A stretch of DNA of 64,000 nt from Tangfeifania diversioriginum (GTDB taxonomy: Bacteria; Bacteroidota; Bacteroidia; Bacteroidales; Prolixibacteraceae), in contig NZ_FQZE01000010.1 of NCBI RefSeq assembly GCF_900141875.1, positions 1 to 64,000 on the forward strand, given 5' to 3'. The notes under the pieces were generated by a model, which did no database searches, was not told the DNA's origin, and saw nothing but the letters and a program-made list of their open reading frames with translations. The position numbers and the translations under genes are program-made. Every line of letters starts with the position of its first letter. Within the stretch, counting starts at the first letter, position 1. Shown one piece after another: positions 1-8,880 of this stretch.

Positions 1-2
1 AC

Positions 3-74
3 CAAGCAGCATTTAAAGAAAAGCGTATTAAATTTCTTGAGAATCAACTCGCACAATTAAACAACGTTGCATGA
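3..74 (+). CDS. C-terminal end of an unidentified protein (cut by window start)
   Basis: An open frame enters from the left edge and ends at TGA 72-74. The last 23 residues are charged and helix-like, ending LENQLAQLNNVA, as in a coiled-coil tail. Neither of the other two forward frames stays open in this stretch. Too little is present to assign a family; the next gene suggests the upstream region may hold polysaccharide genes, but that is only inference. Confidence 0.45.
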   Translation, partial: QAAFKEKRIKFLENQLAQLNNVA

Positions 75-201
75 TTGTGTATAAGGTAGGTTAGAAAATG
101 AAATGCCCAATCTAACAAAAAGTCAAAAAAATTATCGCCATGACGCAACCATTCATTAATTCAACCCATCTGTCAGTAAGTAAAAATTATTAATACCAGC
201 C

Positions 202-1299
202 ATGGAAATTTTTTTGATGTTGCTTGCGATTGTACTGGGTTTTTCCATCGTGGTAATCTCTGTGCCTCCAATTTTACGGGTGGCCCGGCAGAAACAGCTT
301 TTTGATTCGGTGGATGAGCGAAAAATACATACCTCTTCAGTTCCTCCACTCGGCGGAGTAGCTATTTTTTTAGGCTTTGTCCTCAGCACAATAGTATCTA
401 CTGACGGTTATAGTTTCGATTCACTGAAATACATCATTGCATCAATTATCCTCATGTTTTTTATTGGTTTGAAAGATGATATGCTCGTAATTTCTGCACG
501 AAACAAATTTGTGGTTCAGGTATTTGCTGCCGCGCTTCTCATAACTCTTGGAAATCTTCAAATAACCAGTTTGCATGGGATATTCGGTATTTACGGAATA
601 AATCATATCTCGGGCATCATTTTTTCGTTGTTTATTATTTTAGCAATTGTTAATGCTTTTAATCTCATCGATGGAATTGACGGACTGGCTTCAGGGCTTG
701 CCATACTTGCATCTTTTGTTTTTGGTGCCTGGTTTTTTATTGCCGGACATATACAGTTTGCAATCATGTCGCTGGCCCTGACCGGAAGTTTAGCCGGATT
801 TTTTATATTCAACGTGTTTGGCCAGCGGAATAAACTATTTATGGGCGACACCGGTTCGCTTGTGATTGGATTGATAGTGTCAGTGCTGGTGATAAAATTC
901 AATGAATTTAACCTGTTTAAAACATCAAACTATTACATTGCCAATTCTCCGGCTGTTTCTTTTGCGATTGTAATTGTGCCACTTGTCGATACTTTGAGGG
1001 TTATTACAATCAGGCTTTTAAATGGAAAATCACCTTTTGCCCCCGACCGAAATCATATTCATTACAGGTTGCTTGAACTTGTTCCCAGTCATTTCAGAGT
1101 TTCATTGATTTTGATCTCGACCAACACGTTTTTAATTGCCCTCGCGTTATTTTTTAATCATATTGATTTTAATGTTTCGCTGCAGTTTTTCGCTGTATTT
1201 GTGTTGGCGATTTTATTTTCATTTATCCCCTCATGGATTTTGAGATATAGAAATAAAAAAGCTGCCAAAAATAAGTTGTTGGCAAATAATCCTCTCTGA
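202..1299 (+). CDS. MraY/WecA-family undecaprenyl-phosphate sugar-1-phosphate transferase
   Basis: Integral membrane enzyme, 365 aa, that in this family (GT4 phospho-sugar transferases: WecA, TagO, WbpL) moves a HexNAc-1-phosphate from a UDP-sugar onto undecaprenyl phosphate to start O-antigen, capsule or teichoic-type polymers. Visible family motifs in order: a DD pair in GLKDDML near residue 92 followed by SARNKF, NLIDGIDGLASG near 150, GDTGS near 215, and HIHYRL near 285, the WecA-type His motif. About ten hydrophobic segments. The HIHYRL motif and the absence of the MraY signature favour a surface-glycan initiator over MraY. It is a single gene ending 9 nt before the convergent symporter. 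Confidence 0.88.
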   Translation: MEIFLMLLAIVLGFSIVVISVPPILRVARQKQLFDSVDERKIHTSSVPPLGGVAIFLGFVLSTIVSTDGYSFDSLKYIIASIILMFFIGLKDDMLVISARNKFVVQVFAAALLITLGNLQITSLHGIFGIYGINHISGIIFSLFIILAIVNAFNLIDGIDGLASGLAILASFVFGAWFFIAGHIQFAIMSLALTGSLAGFFIFNVFGQRNKLFMGDTGSLVIGLIVSVLVIKFNEFNLFKTSNYYIANSPAVSFAIVIVPLVDTLRVITIRLLNGKSPFAPDRNHIHYRLLELVPSHFRVSLILISTNTFLIALALFFNHIDFNVSLQFFAVFVLAILFSFIPSWILRYRNKKAAKNKLLANNPL

Positions 1300-1307
1300 A
1301 TTACTTG

Positions 1308-2645
1308 TTAATCTGATTTAGAATATTTTGTCCGGAATGGAATAAATAATAGAATTCCATTCACAATAAAAGCTGTAATAATCACTATATTACCAGCCAG
1401 CGGATCAACCACTACATTGATAATTTTTCCGGTTAGTGCTGCAAAACCACCGGCAAGAATGGCAGCGGTGAGTTGTGGTTTCACTACTTTCAGTTTCAGC
1501 AAACCGGCCAGCATGGGCACCACAAAAGCACCGGAGAAAAAGGTAAGTGCCAGCAGCAACGACTGCAAAATGGAGGTCACAAAAAGTGCAACTACAATGC
1601 TCACCCCGCCCAAAGCAACAATCAAAATCCGTGTTAATTTGAGGGAACTTCTTTTATCCGGATTGCCTGAAATCAGTTCACTTAAAATGAGCGATGAAGT
1701 GAGCAGCGTAGTATCGGCCGACGACATTACTGCCGAGAGCAGCGCCGCGAGAAACAACCCGTAAAACCAGCTGGGCAGCAATGTGTGTGCAAATGACAGA
1801 ATTTCTTTTTCACCCGATTCACCGGAAAAAATTCCCAAATAAGTTAGCAAAAATGAAATGGGCAGCAAAATAAAAGCAACCGTCACAATACTGCGCGTGG
1901 CTGTTTTTTCATTTCTCGCGCAAAATACCCGCGAATAAATGTCGGGGCCCACCACAAAGGTGACTGAGTAGGTAAGCATCAGGATAATTAAATCGAGCAC
2001 CGAAAACGATGCGTTGAAAAGCGAGCTGAAATGAAGGGTTTCAAAAGTTCCCGTTCCATTTTTTTGCAGCGAAACAAAGGTGAGCGCCGACAATCCGAAC
2101 ACAATCAAAACCGACTGCAGTGTGTCGGTTTTCAGGATGCTCATCTGGCCGCCAATCAGTGTGTACAAAATAAAAACAGCCCCGGAAATAATGGCCGCCT
2201 CGTTGTAGCTGATCACATCTAAGCCAGCAATGATTTTAGCCGCGGCAATAATCTGGGCAGCTACAATTCCCAACCACGCCACCGGAATTATCACCGCCGA
2301 AATGGTTTCGGCCCTTTTTCCGAAAAAATGGCCCAGCAGTTCGGGCAACGTGTATTTCCCAAAACGGCGCACATATTTTGCCAGCGGAGTCAGCACAAAC
2401 AATCCGAGCGCGGCGCAAAACAAAAACCACAACGCCGGCCAGCCGGTTTGCTGGCTCAGTTCAATGGTCCCCAAAATGGCGGAACCTCCCAGGATGGTAG
2501 CGAGCAAACTTCCCGAAACCGGCAGCCATCCTGCATTTTGGCCTGCCACATAATAATCCGAAGGGCTTTTTATTTTGAAAGCCGAATAAACGCCAATCAG
2601 CAAAATGAGTATAAAATAGATGATAATGATGGTTACCGGCTGCAT
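1308..2645 (-). CDS. Sodium:solute symporter (SSS family)
   Basis: 445-aa inner-membrane protein with about 13 hydrophobic helices. It begins with a helix followed by KSPSDYYVAGQNAGWLPVSGSLLAT, the first-loop pattern of SSS transporters (PutP/PanF/SglT relatives), with ILGGSAILG as the equivalent of the Na+-site helix. Substrate cannot be read from the sequence. The start is placed at ATG 2645 because the hydrophobic N-terminal helix follows directly; an upstream start at 2690 would add 15 polar residues untypical of the family. It is convergent with the glycosyltransferase and divergent from the S9 peptidase. Confidence 0.87.
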   Translation of the reverse strand: MQPVTIIIIYFILILLIGVYSAFKIKSPSDYYVAGQNAGWLPVSGSLLATILGGSAILGTIELSQQTGWPALWFLFCAALGLFVLTPLAKYVRRFGKYTLPELLGHFFGKRAETISAVIIPVAWLGIVAAQIIAAAKIIAGLDVISYNEAAIISGAVFILYTLIGGQMSILKTDTLQSVLIVFGLSALTFVSLQKNGTGTFETLHFSSLFNASFSVLDLIILMLTYSVTFVVGPDIYSRVFCARNEKTATRSIVTVAFILLPISFLLTYLGIFSGESGEKEILSFAHTLLPSWFYGLFLAALLSAVMSSADTTLLTSSLILSELISGNPDKRSSLKLTRILIVALGGVSIVVALFVTSILQSLLLALTFFSGAFVVPMLAGLLKLKVVKPQLTAAILAGGFAALTGKIINVVVDPLAGNIVIITAFIVNGILLFIPFRTKYSKSD

Positions 2646-2727
2646 GTTATTTTCATTTTGAAGGAACAAATATCGAAATTTCTGCTGCAATATTGTATTT
2701 TAGCTAACGAATTGAAAATTTTTACCA

Positions 2728-4836
2728 ATGAAACGAATCATTTTTCCCCTTGCTGCGATTATGCTAATTTTGGCCTCTTGTAAATCAAAAAATGAAATGG
2801 TGCCACCAGTTGCTGAAAAAAATCCAAAAGAACTGACTACTCATGGTCATACCCGCGTTGACAATTATTACTGGATGAACCAACGGGAAGATCCGAAAGT
2901 GATTGCACATCTCGAAGCGGAAAATGCCTACAAAGAGGCGGTGATGAAACATACCGAAACATTGCAGGACGAGTTGTTCGACGAAATAAAATCGAAAATC
3001 AAGCAGGAAGATGAATCGGTTCCGTACGAGAAGAACGGCTATTTTTACTACACCCGCACGGTGCCCGAAACTGAATATTATCTGGTTTGCCGCAAAAAAG
3101 GGGCGCTTGATGCCGAAGAGCAGGTAATGCTGGATGTGAACAAAATGGCAGAAGGCCACGAATATTTCCAATTGGGCGGTTCTTCGGTGAGTCCTGATAA
3201 TAAGCTGCTGGCGTTTGGTGTGGATACGGTCAGCCGCCGCAAATACACCGTTCATTTTAAAAACCTGGAAACGGGTGAAATCCTGGAGGATGCCATTCCT
3301 TTGACTACAGGAGGCGCAGTGTGGGCCAACGATAACAAAACTGTTTATTACGTGTTGAAAGACGATGTGACGCTGCGTTCGGAACGAATAATGAAACACG
3401 TTTTGGGAACCCCGGTGGAAGAAGATGAGGAGGTTTTTTACGAAGACGATGAAACTTTTTCTACCTTCATTTACAAAACGAAATCAGAGCAATATTTGAT
3501 AATCGGCAGCGAAAGCACGCTCACCTCGGAATACCGTTTCCTAAATGCCGACACGCCCGAAGGCGAATTCAAAATCATTCAGCCGCGCACCCGCGAACTG
3601 GAATATTCGGTTGATCATTTTGGCGATCATTTTTACATTCGCACCAACCTCGATGCGCTCAATTTCCGGTTGATGAAAACGCCAATCACAGCCACCGAAA
3701 AAGACAATTGGGAAGAAGTGATTCCACACCGCGAAGACGTGTATTTTTCTGATTTCGAGATTTTCCGCGATTATCTCGTGGTTTCCGAACGGAAAGAGGG
3801 GCTTACCGAACTGCGCGTAATGTTGTGGGAAGACGGAGATGAATATTACATTGAATTCGATGAAGAAGTGTACACCGTGCGCCCCAATGTGAACCTCGAA
3901 TTCAATACCGATGTGTTGCGTTTCAGCTACACGTCGCTTACCACACCCAATTCCATTTTCGATTTCAACATGAAAACCAACGAGCGCGAACTGCTGAAAG
4001 AGGAAGGGATTCTGGGCGATTTCAATAAAAATGATTACGAAACTAAACGGATTTACGCCCCGGCCCGCGACGGGAAGAAAATCCCCATGTCGCTGGTTTA
4101 TAAAAAAGGTGTGGAACCGGATGGCGAAAATCCGGCACTGATTTACGGATACGGTTCGTACGGTTACACCATCGATCCTACTTTCCGGCTCTCCATTTTG
4201 CCGCTGCTCGACCGCGGTTTTGTGTATGCCATTGCCCACATCCGTGGCGGGCAAATCAACGGGCGCGAATGGTACGAAGACGGTAAGCTGCTGAACAAAA
4301 TGAACACCTTTACCGATTTTAACGACTGTGCCCAATACCTGATCAGTGAAAACTATACCAGCGAGGAGAAACTGTTTGCCAATGGCGGAAGTGCCGGCGG
4401 ACTTTTGATGGGAGCCTGCATGAACCTGCAGCCTGAATTGTACAAAGGTGTAATTGCCAATGTGCCGTTTGTGGATGTGGTAACCACCATGCTCGACGAA
4501 ACCATTCCGCTCACAACCAGCGAATACGACGAATGGGGAAATCCGAACAATGAAAAATACTACCATTACATGCTTTCCTACTCGCCCTACGACAATGTAG
4601 TAGCCAAAGATTACCCGGCGCTGCTGGTAACCACCGGTTTGCACGATTCGCAGGTGCAGTATTGGGAGCCGGCCAAATGGGTAGCCAAACTCCGTGAACT
4701 GAAAACTGACGATAATCCGCTGCTTTTCCACATCAACATGGACTACGGACACGGCGGCGCTTCGGGACGGTTTCAGTGGATAAGGGACACCGCACTGGAA
4801 TACGCATTTATGTTTGATTTGCTGGAGATGGAATAG
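2728..4836 (+). CDS. S9A prolyl oligopeptidase / oligopeptidase B lipoprotein
   Basis: 702-aa serine peptidase. Lipoprotein signal ends LASC with Cys18, so it should be anchored in an envelope membrane. Residues ~30-400 form the beta-propeller-like N-terminal part, ~420-702 the alpha/beta-hydrolase domain. The Ser nucleophile sits in NGGSAGGLLMG, the Asp in TGLHDSQVQYWEPAKW and the His in DYGHGG, all as in oligopeptidase B (PtrB), which cleaves short peptides after basic residues. Length matches PtrB (~690 aa). Lipoprotein forms are common in Bacteroidota. Monocistronic by spacing. Confidence 0.92.
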   Translation: MKRIIFPLAAIMLILASCKSKNEMVPPVAEKNPKELTTHGHTRVDNYYWMNQREDPKVIAHLEAENAYKEAVMKHTETLQDELFDEIKSKIKQEDESVPYEKNGYFYYTRTVPETEYYLVCRKKGALDAEEQVMLDVNKMAEGHEYFQLGGSSVSPDNKLLAFGVDTVSRRKYTVHFKNLETGEILEDAIPLTTGGAVWANDNKTVYYVLKDDVTLRSERIMKHVLGTPVEEDEEVFYEDDETFSTFIYKTKSEQYLIIGSESTLTSEYRFLNADTPEGEFKIIQPRTRELEYSVDHFGDHFYIRTNLDALNFRLMKTPITATEKDNWEEVIPHREDVYFSDFEIFRDYLVVSERKEGLTELRVMLWEDGDEYYIEFDEEVYTVRPNVNLEFNTDVLRFSYTSLTTPNSIFDFNMKTNERELLKEEGILGDFNKNDYETKRIYAPARDGKKIPMSLVYKKGVEPDGENPALIYGYGSYGYTIDPTFRLSILPLLDRGFVYAIAHIRGGQINGREWYEDGKLLNKMNTFTDFNDCAQYLISENYTSEEKLFANGGSAGGLLMGACMNLQPELYKGVIANVPFVDVVTTMLDETIPLTTSEYDEWGNPNNEKYYHYMLSYSPYDNVVAKDYPALLVTTGLHDSQVQYWEPAKWVAKLRELKTDDNPLLFHINMDYGHGGASGRFQWIRDTALEYAFMFDLLEME

Positions 4837-4886
4837 TTCCTCCAATTTTCTGTTAAAGAACATCCCCTTTCGAACTAAAAAATAAT

Positions 4887-4916
4887 TAAATTTGCACATA
4901 CCGTGTTCGTACACGG
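4887..4916 (+). promoter_or_regulatory. Putative promoter -7 element and start-site hairpin before the DUF1080 gene
   Basis: TAAATTTG at 4887-4894 fits the Bacteroidota -7 consensus TAnnTTTG. Directly after it CCGTGT-TCGT-ACACGG (4901-4916) forms a 6-bp hairpin around the expected transcription start, which could protect the mRNA 5' end or serve as an operator. The -33 element is weak. Confidence 0.4.
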
Positions 4917-4956
4917 AAAATAATCTGAGGCAATAACAAATTAAATATAAATTATT

Positions 4957-6285
4957 ATGAACAGGATTCTCTTTTTCTTTCTGGCAGTTTTAATTCTGAA
5001 TGGGTGCAACAATGCACCGGAAGATGGCTGGACCGAACTTTTTAACGGTAAGGATTTAACCGGCTGGAAACAACTGAATGGTGAAGCAAAGTACGAAGCC
5101 GTTGACGGCATGATTGTGGGCACCACAGTGGCCAACACGCCCAATTCATTTCTATGTACCGAAGAAAATTATTCCGATTTTGTGCTGGAACTCGAAATGT
5201 TTCTCGAAGAAGATTTCAACTCAGGCATGCAATTCCGTAGTCAAAGTCTGCCTGATTATATGGATGGCCGTGTGCACGGCTACCAGTGCGAAGTAGATCC
5301 CTCTGACCGGGCCTGGAGCGCCGGAATATACGACGAAGCCCGTCGCGGCTGGCTCTACCCGGTTGAATTGAATCCGGATGCAAAATCTGCTTTTAAAGAT
5401 GGCGAGTGGAACCACTACCGCATCGAGTGTATTGGGCCATCAATTAAAACCTGGCTCAACGGCGTGCCTGTTGCCCATCTTATCGATGACATGACTCCGG
5501 AAGGTTTTATCGCCCTGCAGGTGCATTCCATCGGAGGAGATGAATCCATGGCCGGAAGAAGCATCAAATGGAAGAACATCCGTATTAAAACGGAGGACCT
5601 CGAACCTTCGCCCAGCGAAGATATTTATGTGGTAAACCTTCTTGCAAATAATTTAAGCAAAGCCGAAAAAGAAAAAGGTTTTGAATTGCTATTCGACGGA
5701 CAAACGGCCGAAAATTTTAAAAGTGTTGACGGCGACGAATTTCCTTCAGAAGGATGGCAGGTAAATGAAGGGGAGTTGGTTGTTCTTCCGGGAGGTGAGG
5801 GTGGTAGTATCATCACCAAAGAGGAATTCGGTCCTTTTGAACTGAAGTTCGATTTTATGTTTACCGAAGGTGCCAACAGCGGGATAAAATATGGTTTGGG
5901 GAATAACGGTCCTTCCATTGGTTTGGAGTACCAGATTCTGGACGATAAAAACCATCCCGATGCCAAAAATGGAATTGATGGAAACCGCACGCTCGCATCG
6001 CTTTATGATTTAATTCCTGCCAACAAACAAGGCCGTTTTGTAAAAGGGCCTGGCGAATGGAACCGCGGCCGCATTGTTTTGCATCCCGATGGAAGTGCGG
6101 AACACTGGCTGAATGGCAGAAAAGTGGTGGAATATACCAGAGGAAGTGAAGAATTTAACGAACTGGTAGCCGGAAGCAAATTTGCTGAACGAGAAGGTTT
6201 CGGAATGGCCGAAAAAGGGCCGATCCATATCCAGGATCACAACGATGAAGTGCATTTCAGGAGTATCAAAATAAGAGAATTATAA
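4957..6285 (+). CDS. Tandem DUF1080 (3-keto-disaccharide hydrolase family) lipoprotein
   Basis: 442 aa with lipobox LNGC (Cys17). Two DUF1080 beta-jelly-roll domains: residues ~22-210, starting WTELFNGKDLTGWKQL, and ~238-442, starting GFELLFDGQTAENFKS. Both end with the family's terminal strand motif (IKWKNIRIK; VHFRSIKIREL). DUF1080 proteins act on 3-keto-glycosides or their elimination products in the periplasm of Bacteroidota. The next genes are an exported TIM-barrel protein (3 nt after the stop) and an exported oxidoreductase, which supports this role. Most family members have one domain (compare the copy at 53149), so the duplication is notable. Substrate is not deducible. Confidence 0.88.
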   Translation: MNRILFFFLAVLILNGCNNAPEDGWTELFNGKDLTGWKQLNGEAKYEAVDGMIVGTTVANTPNSFLCTEENYSDFVLELEMFLEEDFNSGMQFRSQSLPDYMDGRVHGYQCEVDPSDRAWSAGIYDEARRGWLYPVELNPDAKSAFKDGEWNHYRIECIGPSIKTWLNGVPVAHLIDDMTPEGFIALQVHSIGGDESMAGRSIKWKNIRIKTEDLEPSPSEDIYVVNLLANNLSKAEKEKGFELLFDGQTAENFKSVDGDEFPSEGWQVNEGELVVLPGGEGGSIITKEEFGPFELKFDFMFTEGANSGIKYGLGNNGPSIGLEYQILDDKNHPDAKNGIDGNRTLASLYDLIPANKQGRFVKGPGEWNRGRIVLHPDGSAEHWLNGRKVVEYTRGSEEFNELVAGSKFAEREGFGMAEKGPIHIQDHNDEVHFRSIKIREL

Positions 6286-6288
6286 ACC

Positions 6289-7128
6289 ATGACGAACAGG
6301 AGAAATTTTTTAAAGGCAGCAGGAATTGGTCTGGCAGCTGCAACCATGCCCCAACTGGCAAGTGGCGCCAGTTCATCAACATCGGGCAGTAAAAACAAGT
6401 TTGATTTTCAACTGGGAGTTGCTTCCTATTCGCTGCGTAATTTTTCGCGCGAAGAAGCGCTGGGAATGACGGTTCGCTGCGGTGTGGATCGCATTTGCTT
6501 TAAAAGCATGCACCTGTCGCTCGATTCAGGTAAAGCCGAAATTGAAAAGGCAGTGGCCGATTGCAAAGAAAAAGGCGTGACCCTCTACGGCGGCGGAGTT
6601 ATTTATATGAATAGCAAAGCAGAGGTGGATCAGGCATTTGAATACGCCAAAACAGCGGGCATGGAGTTGATTGTGGGGGTGCCACAACACGAACTGCTGG
6701 AGTATGTGGAAGAAAAAGTAAAGTCATACGACATCAAACTGGCCATTCATAATCATGGCCCGGGCGACGATTTGTATCCAAGTGCAGAAAGTGCCTACAA
6801 TCTCATAAAAAACATGGATACAAGAATGGGCCTGTGCATCGATATCGGCCACACCAAACGCATCGATCGCGATCCGGAACAGGATGTGAAAGATTTTTTC
6901 GACCGCGTTCATGATATTCATATTAAAGATGTCACGGCAGCCAAAGCCGAAGGTACAACATGCATCGTTGGGCGGGGAGTAATTAATATTCCTTCGTTCC
7001 TCGAAACTATTGTAAAAATGGGCTACAAAGGCACAATTGCCCTCGAGTACGAAGCCGATGGAAATGATCCGCTTCCCGGTATGATGGAATCGTTTGGCTA
7101 CACAAAAGGTGTGCTGGCAATGTTGTAA
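6289..7128 (+). CDS. Exported sugar isomerase/epimerase-type TIM-barrel protein
   Basis: 279 aa of the AP-endonuclease-2 / xylose-isomerase-like TIM-barrel superfamily. The N-terminus carries a twin-arginine signal (NRRNFLKAAGIGLAAATM), so it should be exported folded. Metal-site residues typical of the fold are visible: HNHG near 152, a CIDIGH motif near 184, HIKD near 206 and ALEYE near the end. In 3-keto-glycoside modules such proteins serve as lyases or isomerases beside DUF1080 and Gfo/Idh/MocA partners; that function is inferred from context. Translation is probably coupled to the upstream gene (3-nt gap). Confidence 0.87.
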   Translation: MTNRRNFLKAAGIGLAAATMPQLASGASSSTSGSKNKFDFQLGVASYSLRNFSREEALGMTVRCGVDRICFKSMHLSLDSGKAEIEKAVADCKEKGVTLYGGGVIYMNSKAEVDQAFEYAKTAGMELIVGVPQHELLEYVEEKVKSYDIKLAIHNHGPGDDLYPSAESAYNLIKNMDTRMGLCIDIGHTKRIDRDPEQDVKDFFDRVHDIHIKDVTAAKAEGTTCIVGRGVINIPSFLETIVKMGYKGTIALEYEADGNDPLPGMMESFGYTKGVLAML

Positions 7129-7246
7129 TGGATTGTAAAGTATGATTATAAATTTTTATAAACTTCAATTTTTAGGTATTTTACATTCGTGTTTTGTAGT
7201 CAGATGAAATATAAAACTCACCCTGATAAGTCTGGCGACGTATCGT

Positions 7247-7268
7247 CCCTCTCTTCAAGAAGAGAGGG
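7247..7268. repeat. Perfect 10-bp palindrome in the intergenic gap
   Basis: CCCTCTCTTC (7247-7256) pairs perfectly with GAAGAGAGGG (7259-7268) around a 2-nt loop, followed by a second purine run GAGAAGAGGGAGAG. There is no T-tract, so it is a poor terminator. It resembles in layout the pyrimidine/purine palindrome near 41513 and may be a small dispersed element. Confidence 0.5.
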
Positions 7269-7323
7269 AGAAGAGGGAGAGTTAAAATCATAATCAAAGT
7301 TGAAAATTTTAAACCAAAAAAAT

Positions 7324-8667
7324 ATGAGTTCAAACAGAAGAGATTTTATACGAAAAGTAACAGCCGGTGCCGCAGGAGTTGCAGTGGGCGGTTCGGCAAT
7401 GGGAATGTCGGCCAAAAGTTATGGCCGGATTATCGGGGCAAACGACAGGCTTCAGGTAGCAATTATGGGATTGGGCCGCAGGCTCGGCGCTTACTACGAA
7501 CCGATTGCCAAAAAAGAGAGTAACGTGGAACTGGCTTACCTTTGCGATGTGATGAAAAGCCAGCGCGAACGGGCGGCACGCAATTTTGCCAAACATATCG
7601 ATTATGAACCCAAACTGGAAAATGACATCCGGAAAATAATCGACGACCCAAAAGTTGATGCCATTTTTAACGCCACGCCCGACCACTGGCACACGCCCGG
7701 CTCGGTAATGGCCATTAAAGGTGGCAAGCATGTGTATGTTGAAAAACCATGCAGCCACAACATGTTCGAAAATGAAATTTTGGTGGAAGCCGGGAAAAAA
7801 TACAACAAAGTGGTGCAGATGGGTAACCAGCAGCGTTCGTCGGGCCACACCAACGAAATTATAAATGAGATCCACAATGGCGTAATCGGCACGCCCTACA
7901 AAGCCGTTGCATTTTACACCAACCGCCGTGGAGAGGTTCCGGTTCAGAAAAGAGTTCCGGTGCCCAATGGTCTCGACTGGGAACTGTTTCAGGGACCGGC
8001 ACCGCGCCGCGAATACACCGAGGAAACATGGGACTACAACTGGCACTGGTACGGCTGGGATTACGGAACCGCCGAAACCGGAAATAACGCCACACACGAG
8101 CTGGATGTAGCCCGCTGGGCTTTGCAGGTTGATTTTCCGCTGCATGTGGATGTGGAAGCCGCTAAACGCCATTTCATGAACGACGGCTGGGAAATGTACG
8201 ACACCATGTACGCCACGTTTAAATTTGCCGGCGATAAAGTCATCAACTGGGACGGTAAAAGCCGCAATGCCTACGACACGTATGGCGGAGGCCGCGGAAC
8301 AATTATTTACGGAAGCGAAGGGTCTGTTTTTGTGGACCGTGGAAAATACATTTTGTACGACCGCCAGGGCAAAAAAGTAAAAGACAGCGAATCGTCGTCC
8401 AACGAAGCAGGAACAGCACTTGGCGGTGGTGGCGACATGACCACAACCCACGTAATGAACTTCTTCGACGGAATACGTGGAAAGGCTAAGCTTACTGCGC
8501 CCATCGACGATGCCACCATCAGTATGGCCATGGTGCACTATTCCAACATTGCCTACCGCATTGGAAAAGGATTCGATATCGACGACCGCAACGGCCGCAT
8601 GTTCGACCGCGATGCCATGAAACTGTGGACTCGCGAGTACGAACCCGGCTGGGAACCAATATTGTAA
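7324..8667 (+). CDS. Tat-exported Gfo/Idh/MocA family oxidoreductase
   Basis: 447 aa. Twin-arginine signal NRRDFIRKVTAGAAGVAVGG at the start; this supports ATG 7324 over the in-frame codon at 7300. Rossmann domain with IMGLGRR near 48, the hallmark EKP (VEKPCSHN) near 140, and a C-terminal beta-sheet domain with catalytic-type His in NATHELDVARW. Enzymes of this family oxidise or reduce sugars with a tightly bound nicotinamide cofactor; exported versions in Bacteroidota oxidise the C3 hydroxyl of glycosides. It follows the DUF1080 and TIM-barrel genes after 195 nt. A strong terminator follows it. Confidence 0.9.
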   Translation: MSSNRRDFIRKVTAGAAGVAVGGSAMGMSAKSYGRIIGANDRLQVAIMGLGRRLGAYYEPIAKKESNVELAYLCDVMKSQRERAARNFAKHIDYEPKLENDIRKIIDDPKVDAIFNATPDHWHTPGSVMAIKGGKHVYVEKPCSHNMFENEILVEAGKKYNKVVQMGNQQRSSGHTNEIINEIHNGVIGTPYKAVAFYTNRRGEVPVQKRVPVPNGLDWELFQGPAPRREYTEETWDYNWHWYGWDYGTAETGNNATHELDVARWALQVDFPLHVDVEAAKRHFMNDGWEMYDTMYATFKFAGDKVINWDGKSRNAYDTYGGGRGTIIYGSEGSVFVDRGKYILYDRQGKKVKDSESSSNEAGTALGGGGDMTTTHVMNFFDGIRGKAKLTAPIDDATISMAMVHYSNIAYRIGKGFDIDDRNGRMFDRDAMKLWTREYEPGWEPIL

Positions 8668-8687
8668 GATGTTTAACTCATACGAAA

Positions 8688-8722
8688 AATTCCCCGGTTG
8701 ATTTCAGCCGGGGAATTTTTTT
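8688..8722 (+). terminator. Intrinsic terminator after the oxidoreductase gene
   Basis: AATTCCCCGG (8688-8697) pairs with CCGGGGAATT (8708-8717), a perfect 10-bp stem with a 10-nt loop, followed by a T-tract. It closes the exported sugar module. Confidence 0.85.
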
Positions 8723-8726
8723 ACTT

Positions 8727-8788
8727 CTTGCTTATTTACCAAAAGTTGTTTAGCTTTAACCCTGAACATCAACCGAAAACCGAGTGAA
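8727..8788 (+). repeat. 62-bp direct repeat, copy 1, carrying a promoter-like signature
   Basis: Matches 9582-9643 at 57 of 62 positions without gaps; weaker similarity continues about 60 bp further (shared TCAAAATGAATTTT). Both copies keep CTTG, a 20-bp spacer and TAGCTTTA (8727-8730 and 8751-8758 here), close to the Bacteroidota TTTG / TAnnTTTG promoter pattern. This copy lies 92 nt upstream of the exported unknown protein. Confidence 0.75.
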
Positions 8789-8880
8789 CAAATCATTTCA
8801 AATAAAATTTCAAAATGAATTTTCCACTACTCCGGAAACAAGAATAAAAATTACTTCAAAAACCAATAAAATTCTAGCAA

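Noticed and set aside
3541-4914. 457-codon open frame antisense to the S9 peptidase
   Set aside because: Shadow of a clearly coding gene; rich in His, Phe and Val as typical of antisense frames.
7330-8538. 402-codon open frame antisense to the Gfo/Idh/MocA gene
   Set aside because: Same reason: the opposite strand has full domain motifs and a Tat signal.
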